From positions 1 through 18,158 of the forward strand of contig JAQIWT010000557.1 of the NCBI GenBank assembly GCA_034696485.1: a stretch of DNA of 18,158 bases, read 5' to 3'. This document shows, in pieces, positions 1 to 8,008 of this stretch. The translations under genes were made by a program, and so were the position numbers. Below the pieces are notes generated by a model. That model searched no databases and was not told where the DNA came from. It saw only the letters and a list, made by a program, of their open reading frames with translations. Position 1 is the stretch's first letter. Every line of letters starts with the position of its first letter. This DNA comes from Isohypsibius dastychi. Lineage: Eukaryota > Tardigrada > Eutardigrada > Parachela > Isohypsibiidae.

Positions 1-239
1 GTTTCGGTTGCCTCGAGAGGCGAATGTCCTGTTGCAACCTCCGGATGCGCTTGCACTTTCGAGTACAACCCGGTATGCGGCTATAACGGGATCACCTATG
101 ACAATCCGTGTTTGGCCAGATGTGCCGGTTAGTCTCGGGATTTGTTCTATGTTGGAAGCTACGGTTCGAACAAAACTCTCCCTTTGCAGGCACCGGGATA
201 TCCAGCTATGGGCGTTGCTATTCGTACGGAAAGCGTTGA
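1..239 (+). CDS. Kazal-type serine protease inhibitor domain, C-terminal end of a protein cut by the window edge
   Basis: Two exons are visible, 1-127 and 190-239. The intron is 128-189 (donor GTTAGT, acceptor CTTTGCAG), the frame is open from base 1 and the stop is TGA at 237-239. The visible 58 residues form one Kazal domain: local cysteines 9, 18, 26, 37, 41 and 52 give the family spacing C2-x7-C3-x10-C4-x3-C5-x10-C6, with the hallmark PVCGYNG and TYDNPC stretches. By analogy with ovomucoid third domain (CTLEY), the reactive loop here reads CTFEY, so the P1 residue is Phe20, which predicts a chymotrypsin-like target (inference). An extra cysteine, Cys16, lies two residues before C2 and is not part of the standard six. 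The protein ends six residues after the last cysteine, so this is the terminal domain. The signal peptide and any earlier Kazal domains lie outside the window. It could be a stand-alone inhibitor or the last repeat of a multi-Kazal protein. Confidence 0.85.
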
Positions 240-411
240 ATTACAAGCGCTTGATTTTCGCCAGATTTTAGCCCACAGATTCTTAAGAGTTTTGTCCCTG
301 GTGCAATGTGAGTGTGGTTATTTTGCCGGGTACAATACATATTCTTAACATCAAATCAAGCATTTTGGCTTGGTGCTTATACCGCATACTCTGTATGTTG
401 CGAGATTTAAC

Positions 412-417
412 AATAAA
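412..417 (+). terminator. Candidate polyadenylation signal AATAAA for the Kazal gene
   Basis: A canonical AATAAA hexamer lies 173 bases after the Kazal stop codon on the same strand. No other AATAAA is seen between them. Position and orientation fit, but the site is unproven. Confidence 0.45.
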
Positions 418-519
418 TCTTTTCGCGAACCGGTGCTCACACCCGACCTACCGTAACTACACATCGCAGTTACCATCGAGCGCGTTTGTGGCTTTGCAGA
501 TCGGAGCTGAATCTTGGCA

Positions 520-525
520 TTTATT
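520..525 (-). terminator. Candidate polyadenylation signal AATAAA for the ABCG gene
   Basis: TTTATT on the plus strand reads AATAAA on the minus strand, about 400 bases beyond the ABCG stop codon. It is the clearest canonical hexamer I find in the spacer on that strand. A variant signal nearer the stop could be used instead. Confidence 0.35.
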
Positions 526-924
526 TGAAAAATCAAATGACGAAATAGAGATCGTTAGCATGTGGATGCGAGCAATCAAATCATGTCAGCAACAACACTG
601 GTAAAAGCAATGGAGAAGATCACTCAGTAGAAAGACCAAAATCAAAAACCAGATATTATTTTATGTTGATGAATAACAAAGTCATAACAATTACCGAAAT
701 CACCAGTTCATTCACTAACAAGTGATATGACTCAAAACGAGAATCCGTTCCTTTCGGCATGAATGGGATAAAATTAATAAAGGTCATGATGCAAACAAGC
801 AGGAAAAAGTCGGAAAGATGGAGGAGGATATTTGTGGCGCATATCACAGAAGATCTCAAGTCGGCATAAATTGCAAATGCAGGAGTATTTTCGGTTTTGC
901 GTGAGAAAAGCTGGGTTCCGTTGA

Positions 925-3900
925 TTAACGATATGATCGAACTTTCCATCGTAGAACGAAGTAAGCGATGACTCGGAGAATGACGAAGAATAAACATAGA
1001 ACAATAAAATCCAACCACCAATGGTCATTCGTTATTCCCATCTCCTCCAGAAAATCATTTGCTTCGGTAAAGTAGCATAAGTTTTCACCGAGTAATAACT
1101 TGGCCGGATCATCCTCGCAGATACTGCCTCTTTCAAAGCCATACACAGCTAGCATTGCACCTTCGAAGCTGTAGCGAACGTAGGATATGTAGGAGAGCCA
1201 CTGGAGATATTTGGGAATGATTTTGAGACTGCAACATTAAAAGATCAAAAAGGATTTCTTGGGAATATAAATCATTAAAATCGTACCTCAGAAAAAACCC
1301 ACTGAATAGTAGGATGGGTATGGCAGTCACCGGTCCCAGAAAGACGGCACTCTACAAATCGAAAAAGTCAACACAGAAAAAATGCGTTGATTGGATCATC
1401 TTAACAGAATTTCCAGTTTATTTGTAATTTTTAACAACACTTACTTCTAGAGACATCCCAGCTCCAACAACCAATCCAAGCGACTGTGCAACAAGAGATG
1501 TCATTACTGACATGGTTAGGAAGAGTACAAAACGGTGGAAGTCTGGAGGTTGAGCGGTCATCCAATAAACGATGCTACCATATATGATCGGGAATATTAT
1601 CTGTAAAACGATAATAATAGCGGATTTATCACAGACTGGAAATTAAATGTGTTCTTGCCTGGAATGGTAAATCCGCCATCGTTTTGGCAAAATAGTACGC
1701 TTTCAAGCTGTACCAGTAATTTAGATGCTCTCGGACAAATACCGCCATCTCCAATGGAACTAAAAAACAGTTGTCAAATACAAGAAATTAATCTCAGAAC
1801 GGGTTGATAATATCTCACATGTAAGAATGGTCGGCATTAGCGCGGTGAACATGAGGAACAGCATGGAGAAGAACAAAGCACCGGCATTGAAGAACACTTT
1901 TTTGCCATCTTGTCCAATGCCCATGTATAACAATCCAATAAGTACGCCGATAGCCAAATGAGAAAACAAACGAAGTCTTGTCAGAGTCTGCAAAAACAAG
2001 AGAACATCAACCAATGAAAGGTCATCCATACAAAATTTGAACACAACATTCATAAATCATTTTGTTAGTTATTTATCGAAGTCTTACAGTATCACGTAGG
2101 ATCGATATGAATGTCCGTATGAAGAGAACTCGAAACTGGGTAAGGCAGCTTGTGGAGAAATTGTGGCACTGCGCCACTTCTTCGATTTTGTCATCCGTTC
2201 CAGGTAGTAATGAAGTATCGGCATCACAGTGACCATTTCCTTGACTAGTAACAGCAATGGCAGTCTCGTAAGGATGATCAGATTCCATTTTCGGTTGGAC
2301 AAATATCGGTTGAGCCAGATCAGTATTGGGTGTTTTCGTCGGTTCATATGGCACGATGTTCGGACATTTACATTCTCCATCAGCACAATTGCACGATGTC
2401 GAAGCTTGTCGGAATCTGATGGGTTTGTGCTTTTCATCGAATGCAGCACATGCTTTCTGGGACACCGCAACAATCAGCTTGGCTAGTGTTTCTTCTCCGT
2501 AATCTCCGCATGCCACTTCCATAACTACGATAAAATCAAATTGTGAAATACACGAAATGAAATTCGGCTCATTCGATATTTACGGTAATCAGCGGGATTG
2601 TGGAATGTCGGGCATTTCAGTCCATATTCTCCCAAAAATGGCACAACAAGAGAAGTTTGTCCATCGTATATACATTGTCCACTGGTCATCATATAAAGCT
2701 GAGAATAAAACACTGATATTTTGCGAAATACTACGTAAAATTCGCCAACCCACTTTGTCGAACATTTCAAAAATTTTGGCGCTCGGTTGATGGATCGTAC
2801 AAACAATCGTCCGTCCGCCTCTTGTCAAGTATTTCAGAAGTGAAACACACTGGATACAAGAAGAACTGTCAAGCCCACTGTAAACAGAATTCAGCGGTCA
2901 GTATCAAAGTTTTGGAATTTTACGATATAGTAGAGATCACCTCGTTGGCTCGTCAAAAAACATGACCGGGGGATTATTGACCAGTTCTTGAGCGATTGCA
3001 AGACGTTTCCGTTGACCGCCAGATAATTTCTCTGTGCGAGTATTTTCACACTCCATGAGACCCAGTGTTTCCAGAATATCAAGAACCTAAAAAATGAAAA
3101 GAGGAATTAAAAGCTGTCGATCTTGTAGCCCAGTTCATATGCCAACTGAACCGGTCAGAAAACTGCGAGTTACGTATCACCATGATATAAACAGTCAGTA
3201 TGTATGACTTAACAATTCAGAACATGTATCATAAAATATTTGTTGAGTCAATAAAGAATGTTTACTTTGTTACAAGAAAAGAACCGCGATTTATGAGGAA
3301 CTTCCAAAGAATGAAGAACAATAAAACCCGAATTAATTTATGATTTCTCACCGCGGCCTTTTTATAATCATGAGTCAGTTTGTCGTTCATCTTCAGCTGA
3401 GCACTGATCATCATCGATTCCATGACAGTCAAATGGGGCATCAGCTGATCATCCTGCATAATATAGCATGACATTTTCCTGAAAGCTCGAAGATCCCGTT
3501 CTTGTCCATTGATGTAAACATGTCCACTCAGTGCGCGGGTTCTATTTAAAGCAGCATGCATTCATCACTTAATCTTTTGCAAAATAAAACGCAGGACTCA
3601 CTTGTATCCTGCCAGGATATTCATCAACGTCGATTTACCTAAATTCCAAAAGATTCGTCAAGATTCAGGAAATTCATTGATGGGTTCGTTGTCATACCGG
3701 CTCCACTTGGTCCCATGATTGCCGTCAGATCACCAGATTTAATTTTGCCGCTAATTCCCTTCAAAATCGTCTTGAATCCTGTAATCACAACGAATTAATC
3801 ACCGGGTTGTGTAAACGCTACTTAATTTGGTATCCTACAGAGCTTTTATAGCTTGCACGAACAAACAACTTATTTCCGCTCGGAAAAAATCAATATTTCA

Positions 3901-5734
3901 TTGAGAGTAATTTCGCGTTTTAATTTCTAAGCTAACTTTAATTTGCACTAGGTTCGCCACAGAGCCGATCTGTTTGATCAAGGAATTGGTTCGTGCATCA
4001 TGGGAATTCCATTTAATCCAGCCATCACATGGACCGACATCAAACTAACTACCGGAAAATAACGTGGGGAAAAAAGGGGCTTTCCACTAATATTTTCCCA
4101 ATCGAAAGTGCATTCAGTACAGAGCTCTTTGCTTTGCTGGCCGGGCAACAAGAAACCCAAGCTCACAGAGCAAACCTCATCTCTCAACAGCTTCCGTCTT
4201 GCCATCGATTTTTGCTGGAAGGAAGCTAAAGTGCATCTAATGTTTCGGTCAACGATGTGAAACGCCATGGCTTTCAGAATATTTTGCTCATCTTACACGA
4301 ATATATTTTTAACTGAGTAAAATGATTGACGAGAGCGGACTAATTTCGGCATCGCGCGAGCTCTGATGAAAGACTACCATGTTCCAAATATGTTCGCGCG
4401 TGCTTCAGCGGAATTTTCAGACCTCGCCGCTACATGTTGCGAATCTAGGCATTAAGGCAAGCTGATAAGGCAAATATTGATGACGACCATTTCCACCGGA
4501 AAAGGTTCATCAGCCAAATGCCACCAAGATTGTTTAAACTGACAGCTAAATCTGGAGCTAAGAAAACCCGAGTAAAGGTTGGAATTGATGATAAGATTTC
4601 CGGTGGTAAAGTCGAGTGAGGTTGGCCGAGAAATGGAAATATAGATTCATCATCCTGTCACTCCCTGATTACTATAAAAAACACCAGACTTCCGGCGCTA
4701 AAAACAACGCATTACTCAGCCCTCCACCCTTCAACCGCATGAAAAACGTGAGACAAAACATGCACAGTCACAAATTATGAACGTCGATTGTGATAAATTC
4801 GATAAAAACGATCTGATTTTTTTTCCTGAAAAAAATCCCGAAAAACCGGAAAGCAATATCGAATTACTTTCGAACAAGCGTCATGATCCTATATCGCCCA
4901 TGGTAGAAATCAATAGCAATGATGATTTTCAGAAATTCGATCCTTCAAAACACTTCCTCCCAACAGAGAAACGCTGTTGATAAAATTACCTTTCTTACGA
5001 CATCCCGGTTCCTTGACGGAATACGTGACGTCCTCAAAGTCGATATTGACGGCAGGACGTTTTGGTAGATGTCTCAGTTTACTTTCCTCCGAGACGAACA
5101 TTCCCGATGAGTGATGTCCATTCCGAACCGGAACTTGCGGAGGAACGATGGATAAACGCGAAGTCCAGTTGCTGTTGTTTTCATCAGCGACCCCGTTCTT
5201 GAAGGCCACCTGTACTTCCGTACTCGCAGCTGTCATGTTTGTCAGAGCCGTTTCAGTAGACGATGATCTGTAATGATGATCCACTTTGAATAACAACAAA
5301 AGTCGGAGAGACAAGGTCGCTCGACCTCTCCAAACGCAATATTAAACGAGCAACTGGGCTCTCGAGGCTGAAGATGAGAAAAGTGCAGTCAAAGCAAACT
5401 AGCTGCAACTTCACTGCTGCTGGAAACGCATGGGAAGGTTTAATGATCGATTTGAGAAATAAAGACTGATAAAAGGTCCACTCATCCAAAGTTTCTCCCA
5501 TGTGGGTTTCTGCTTGTGGAAATCCAGCCCATTTATCAAACAACTGGCCACTTACGCTTGAAAAATGCAACTCGCCGTGACCCCCGACCTGTCCTGCATT
5601 GACCCCAATGGAAAAGAAGTGAACGGTTGAATCACGTGGCTGACGTCAGTGAATACAAAGGCCGTATTCTTTTGTTCGAACGTTGCCTTAGATTTCACTT
5701 CTGACTTGTCTTCACGTGCTCCGAGATTGTGCAT
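925..5734 (-). CDS. ABCG1/ABCG4-like ABC half transporter (sterol/lipid exporter family)
   Basis: Predicted to dimerise in a membrane and export sterols or other lipids using ATP (family knowledge). Fourteen coding exons: 5734-5556, 5267-4990, 3778-3698, 3638-3602, 3541-3352, 3086-2941, 2877-2754, 2698-2584, 2524-2088, 1987-1819, 1759-1659, 1600-1445, 1351-1287, 1228-925. They sum to 2382 bases (793 residues); phases agree at every junction. The order is reverse-ABCG: ATPase domain first, then six membrane segments. Motifs: Walker A GPSGAGKST at 175-183, Q-loop Gln221, signature LSGGQ at 276-280, Walker [13 protein letters not shown] at 296-307, H-loop His333, all intact. The [26 protein letters not shown] and [15 protein letters not shown] stretches match ABCG1/ABCG4 rather than the White group. 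The first membrane helix is near 534-552; the end ([10 protein letters not shown]...IAYFVLRWK) is the expected terminal helix. At 793 residues it exceeds human ABCG1 (about 680), mainly through its N-terminus and a linker insert. One intron (1658-1601) has a GC donor. ATG 5734 is the first Met after an in-frame TGA; Met at 5236 or another first exon could also start it. Confidence 0.93.
4673..4679 (+). promoter_or_regulatory. TATA-box-like element inside ABCG intron 2
   Basis: CTATAAAAAA on the plus strand contains a perfect TATAAAA. It lies about 100 bases before the ATG of a 67-codon plus-strand frame (4777-4980). No clean initiator is seen at the expected 25-30 bases downstream, so it may be chance in AT-rich intron sequence. 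Confidence 0.25.
4777..4980 (+). CDS. Hypothetical small nested ORF, 67 codons, opposite strand within an ABCG intron
   Basis: The frame starts at ATG 4777 and stops at TGA 4978-4980, ten bases short of the ABCG exon ending at 4990. The product would be charged and hydrophilic ([24 protein letters not shown]) without a membrane segment, signal peptide or domain I recognise. A 13-codon upstream frame starts at 4739, and its TGA (4778-4780) overlaps this ATG as ATGA. A TATA-like box lies upstream at 4673. It could be a nested small gene, but an open frame of this length also arises by chance, and I see no homology. Confidence 0.2.
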   Translation: MNVDCDKFDKNDLIFFPEKNPEKPESNIELLSNKRHDPISPMVEINSNDDFQKFDPSKHFLPTEKRC

Positions 5735-5919
5735 TTCCTCGATGCTCGATAAAGTTCAATTTCAATTCTAAAGTCCAATGATTACCAGACAATTTTCTGA
5801 CAATGCCCGACAAAGCCCGACATAGATTTTGGATGGAAATCGGTGAACAGATTAGATTAGTAAAATGACACAATTCACAAAAGGTTCTATAAGAAATAAA
5901 GGGAAATGTGAAACAGTAC

Positions 5920-5972
5920 CTGAGTGGCGGAGATGAATCGCGGGAGCCCGAGGAGAATAATCCGCATTTCAT
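5920..5972 (-). other. Possible alternative first coding exon of the ABCG gene
   Basis: An ATG at 5972 in fair context (gccATGa) opens 17 codons, beginning MKCGLFSSGSRDSSPP, and ends at a good donor (CTCAG then GTACTG at 5919). It leaves two bases of a codon, exactly the phase left by the first exon at 5734-5556, so either can join the exon starting at 5267 in frame. Joined this way the protein would be 751 residues. Vertebrate ABCG1 is known to use several alternative first exons, which makes this plausible. Without transcripts it is only an inference. Confidence 0.35.
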
Positions 5973-7308
5973 GGCAGTGTGTCCCGAGAAATGAATTTGG
6001 TTGTATGAGTAAGAGGATGAGTCCGGCCGAACAACGTGTAAACTACTTTTGGGGTAGTTTTCCAGTGAAAATCGATTTTACTGCACAGGCCCCCCTGTTT
6101 GTTAGGATTGGCCCGATTGATCGATTTCCTTGACGTGACAAATCTCTTTGAGTTGTTTTTCGAAATCTCTTTCTCTCGATCGACAGCTCGCTCTTTCAGA
6201 ATCCGTCCGTCCTTCGTTATATTATAGCGGCTTTCACTTTCTGGCTGCACTGCACCGAACGCACCGGGCTGACTCTTTTTTGCAAACTAAACCCTGAGTG
6301 GCTGACTCAAGCGGCAACGCCCAAGTGTCTACCGCACCTGGACATTCCGTTCGCCTCACCTCGACTGCCTCGAAAGTGACCTGCTGAAATTTTCTCAGGT
6401 CAGCCTGCATTCAAACCAAAACAAAGCCCGACAGCTGAGATTGAGAACAGGTGAGACTAGAAACACTTCCAGCATATACGTCAAGTGGTAGGCTCACATC
6501 CAAATTACACGTATTCTAAAATAATCATAGCTTCAGATTAAAAAAACCAAATCTTTACGCGATGGCTCTGATTAAATGAAACTAATCTCCTGTCATGACA
6601 GTATTTTCTACCGCGATATTTCTCCACCCAGTATTTGGCTCCCGCAACGGAGTTTATTTCGGAATTTTCTCAGCGAGCATGACACACCAACAGATTCTTC
6701 GAGAGCCACTTGATTAATGCTTAAAAATAATTTAACAAAACCAGTTTTTGGATCTTCAACAAATAACGGAAAGAGAAACGAGTTCAGAAATGTAAGTGCA
6801 CGGAGAAACTATCGAAAAACGATGAACGTCTTGGAGCAGAGCAAGTCTGGAAATTTTCAGCTGTGGGTTGTTTAAATTGTGAATTTCTGTTTTGCCATAA
6901 ATTCATATACCTACAAATTCGCAAGAGCTTGATACTAATACAATTTTTTTTTTCGGAATATCGGGACGGCTGCTACCGCTTACGGATATCACTTTCTTTC
7001 TTTCAGCCTGACGTAAGATCTACAAGAGCGAGATGCAATCTCGATTACCGAATTCGGACGATAGAATCTTATCGGTTCACTGAATGCAAATTCACATCGG
7101 CAGCCCATCGAACGTAATGATTAATCAAATGAAAATTACCAACACTCGCCGAGGGGCATGATAACACATTTTTTACACGTCAAGCTTAACGACTGATTTA
7201 ACACGACACCTCTTTCCCACATGCTTCTCAAAGATTTTCAGTTCAAGACACAAATGATTTATTATAAAATATTTTCGATCTAACCCAATATTTTCATCAG
7301 CAAACACT

Positions 7309-7338
7309 GATTTAATCCAGTCAGATTTAATCCAGTCA
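7309..7338. repeat. Tandem duplication, 15-base unit, two copies
   Basis: GATTTAATCCAGTCA occurs twice back to back without mismatch (7309-7323 and 7324-7338). It is a short local duplication with no flanking features of a mobile element. Confidence 0.9.
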
Positions 7339-7409
7339 TTTTCCTGAAGATGAATCAGAAGAATTGGAAATTCAACAACAAGTTTCGAGATGGAAAAACA
7401 AGACCATTC

Positions 7410-7427
7410 GCACCGGATGCACCGGAT
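7410..7427. repeat. Tandem duplication, 9-base unit, two copies
   Basis: GCACCGGAT is repeated exactly at 7410-7418 and 7419-7427. It is the second of three short duplications within about 300 bases. Confidence 0.85.
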
Positions 7428-7570
7428 GTGTCAAGACTACGTTGCCTGAGGGCAGAGGATGCTATTATTTGATTTCCGGGCTAATTATCAGGGAGTGTTA
7501 TATGTGGAACATACAGCATAAACGAGTTCACTACGCAGAAGGAAGTCTTTATATAACCCATAAACCCTTC

Positions 7571-7601
7571 GCTCGAACAAACCACAAAGCTCGAACAAAC
7601 C
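7571..7601. repeat. Direct repeat, 13-base unit with 18-base period
   Basis: GCTCGAACAAACC occurs at 7571-7583 and again at 7589-7601, separated by ACAAA. It is the third short duplication in this gene-free stretch. Confidence 0.85.
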
Positions 7602-7894
7602 GTTTGTTATTACGCATTGCACTCAAATCTGTGAAAGTCACAGGATCTCCAGATGTGCTGCGACACAAACTCATAAGAGGGAATCAGCTGGATATTAAAA
7701 CTGAGTGAATGTGCCATCAAGTTGCCGTAATCCGAAACAAAATTTTATCGATTTTTCTGGATGTCGATCAAAATATCCAAAACAATCCGAAATGTTACAT
7801 AAAATTCCATTATTTTGAAAACGAAAGAGAAAGTTCATGCTCTCAATCACAAATTTTCTGACCAAGTAAATGGGAGGAAACATATCAGCAGCAT

Positions 7895-7940
7895 ATCCAT
7901 CACTCATCATCACAAATGTGATTTCGATGAGCGATATCAT
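7895..7940 (-). promoter_or_regulatory. SECIS element (form 2) of selenoprotein S
   Basis: On the minus strand, 75 bases after the TGA selenocysteine codon, the RNA folds into the eukaryotic SECIS shape. The 5' quartet strand is ATGAT (7940-7936). A 10-pair helix follows: ATCGCTCATC (7935-7926) pairs with GATGAGTGAT (7908-7899), with one G-U pair. The 5'-side bulge is GAA (7925-7923), supplying the conserved unpaired adenines. A 5-pair mini-helix ATCAC/GTGAT closes on an ATTT loop, which makes it form 2. The 3' quartet strand is GGAT (7898-7895), carrying the required GA. Twelve bases separate ATGA from the AA, within the usual 10-13. The lower helix I looks weak by eye. This element recruits SBP2 and the selenocysteine elongation factor (established knowledge). 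Confidence 0.88.
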
Positions 7941-8008
7941 TTGCACAAATGTGCTTGCCAGAGATAGTTTCCAAATCCGGGATTTTCCATCAAAGAAATC
8001 CCGTAAAA

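Larger units (their letters stand above)
240..924. other. Tail-to-tail spacer (3' UTRs of the Kazal and ABCG genes)
   Basis: This stretch separates two convergent stop codons. Apart from the two polyadenylation hexamers I see no gene. Open frames here are short and show no recognisable motif. The 3' UTRs of the two genes probably meet or overlap: the Kazal signal at 412-417 and the ABCG candidate at 520-525 point towards each other about 100 bases apart. Confidence 0.5.
3779..4989 (-). other. Large ABCG intron 2 (1211 bases)
   Basis: This intron is about twenty times longer than most in the gene. It separates the N-terminal exon from the exon carrying the start of the ATPase domain. Donor GTAATTTT and acceptor GATTACAG are clear. 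It contains the TATA-like element and small ORF listed separately, plus a second plus-strand open stretch, 4449-4620, ending in TGA without a known motif. Introns of this kind often hold regulatory sequence; nothing else stands out. Confidence 0.6.
5735..7894. other. Gene-poor region: ABCG 5' side and SELENOS 3' side
   Basis: I find no convincing protein gene here. The right part (about 7700-7894) is probably the distal 3' UTR of SELENOS. The left part (to about 6450) should hold the ABCG 5' UTR and promoter. A possible minus-strand 5' UTR exon at 6404-6360 has an acceptor ending ATGCAG and a donor GTGAGG. On the plus strand a strong donor (CAG|GTGAGA, exon end 6450) and an acceptor ending TTTTCAG at 6860 hint at a divergent non-coding transcript. 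These readings are not decisive. A 114-codon open frame at 7364-7708 has no ATG start and no recognisable motif. Confidence 0.4.

Noticed and set aside
3978-4268. 96-codon minus-strand ORF in the large ABCG intron
   Set aside because: It has no domain, no good flanking splice sites in phase with ABCG exons, and overlaps another open frame on the opposite strand.
5641-5648. Palindromic TGACGTCA (CRE consensus)
   Set aside because: It sits inside the probable first coding exon of the ABCG gene and is explained by the codons there. A regulatory role is possible but unsupported.
5887-5919. 33-base mini-intron between CTCAG|GTACTG and TTATAG
   Set aside because: It is too short compared with every other intron here (55 bases or more). 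The donor more likely joins the exon at 5267.
7364-7708. 114-codon plus-strand open frame
   Set aside because: It has no ATG start (begins at TTG), overlaps three short duplications, shows no domain and lies where the SELENOS 3' side is expected.
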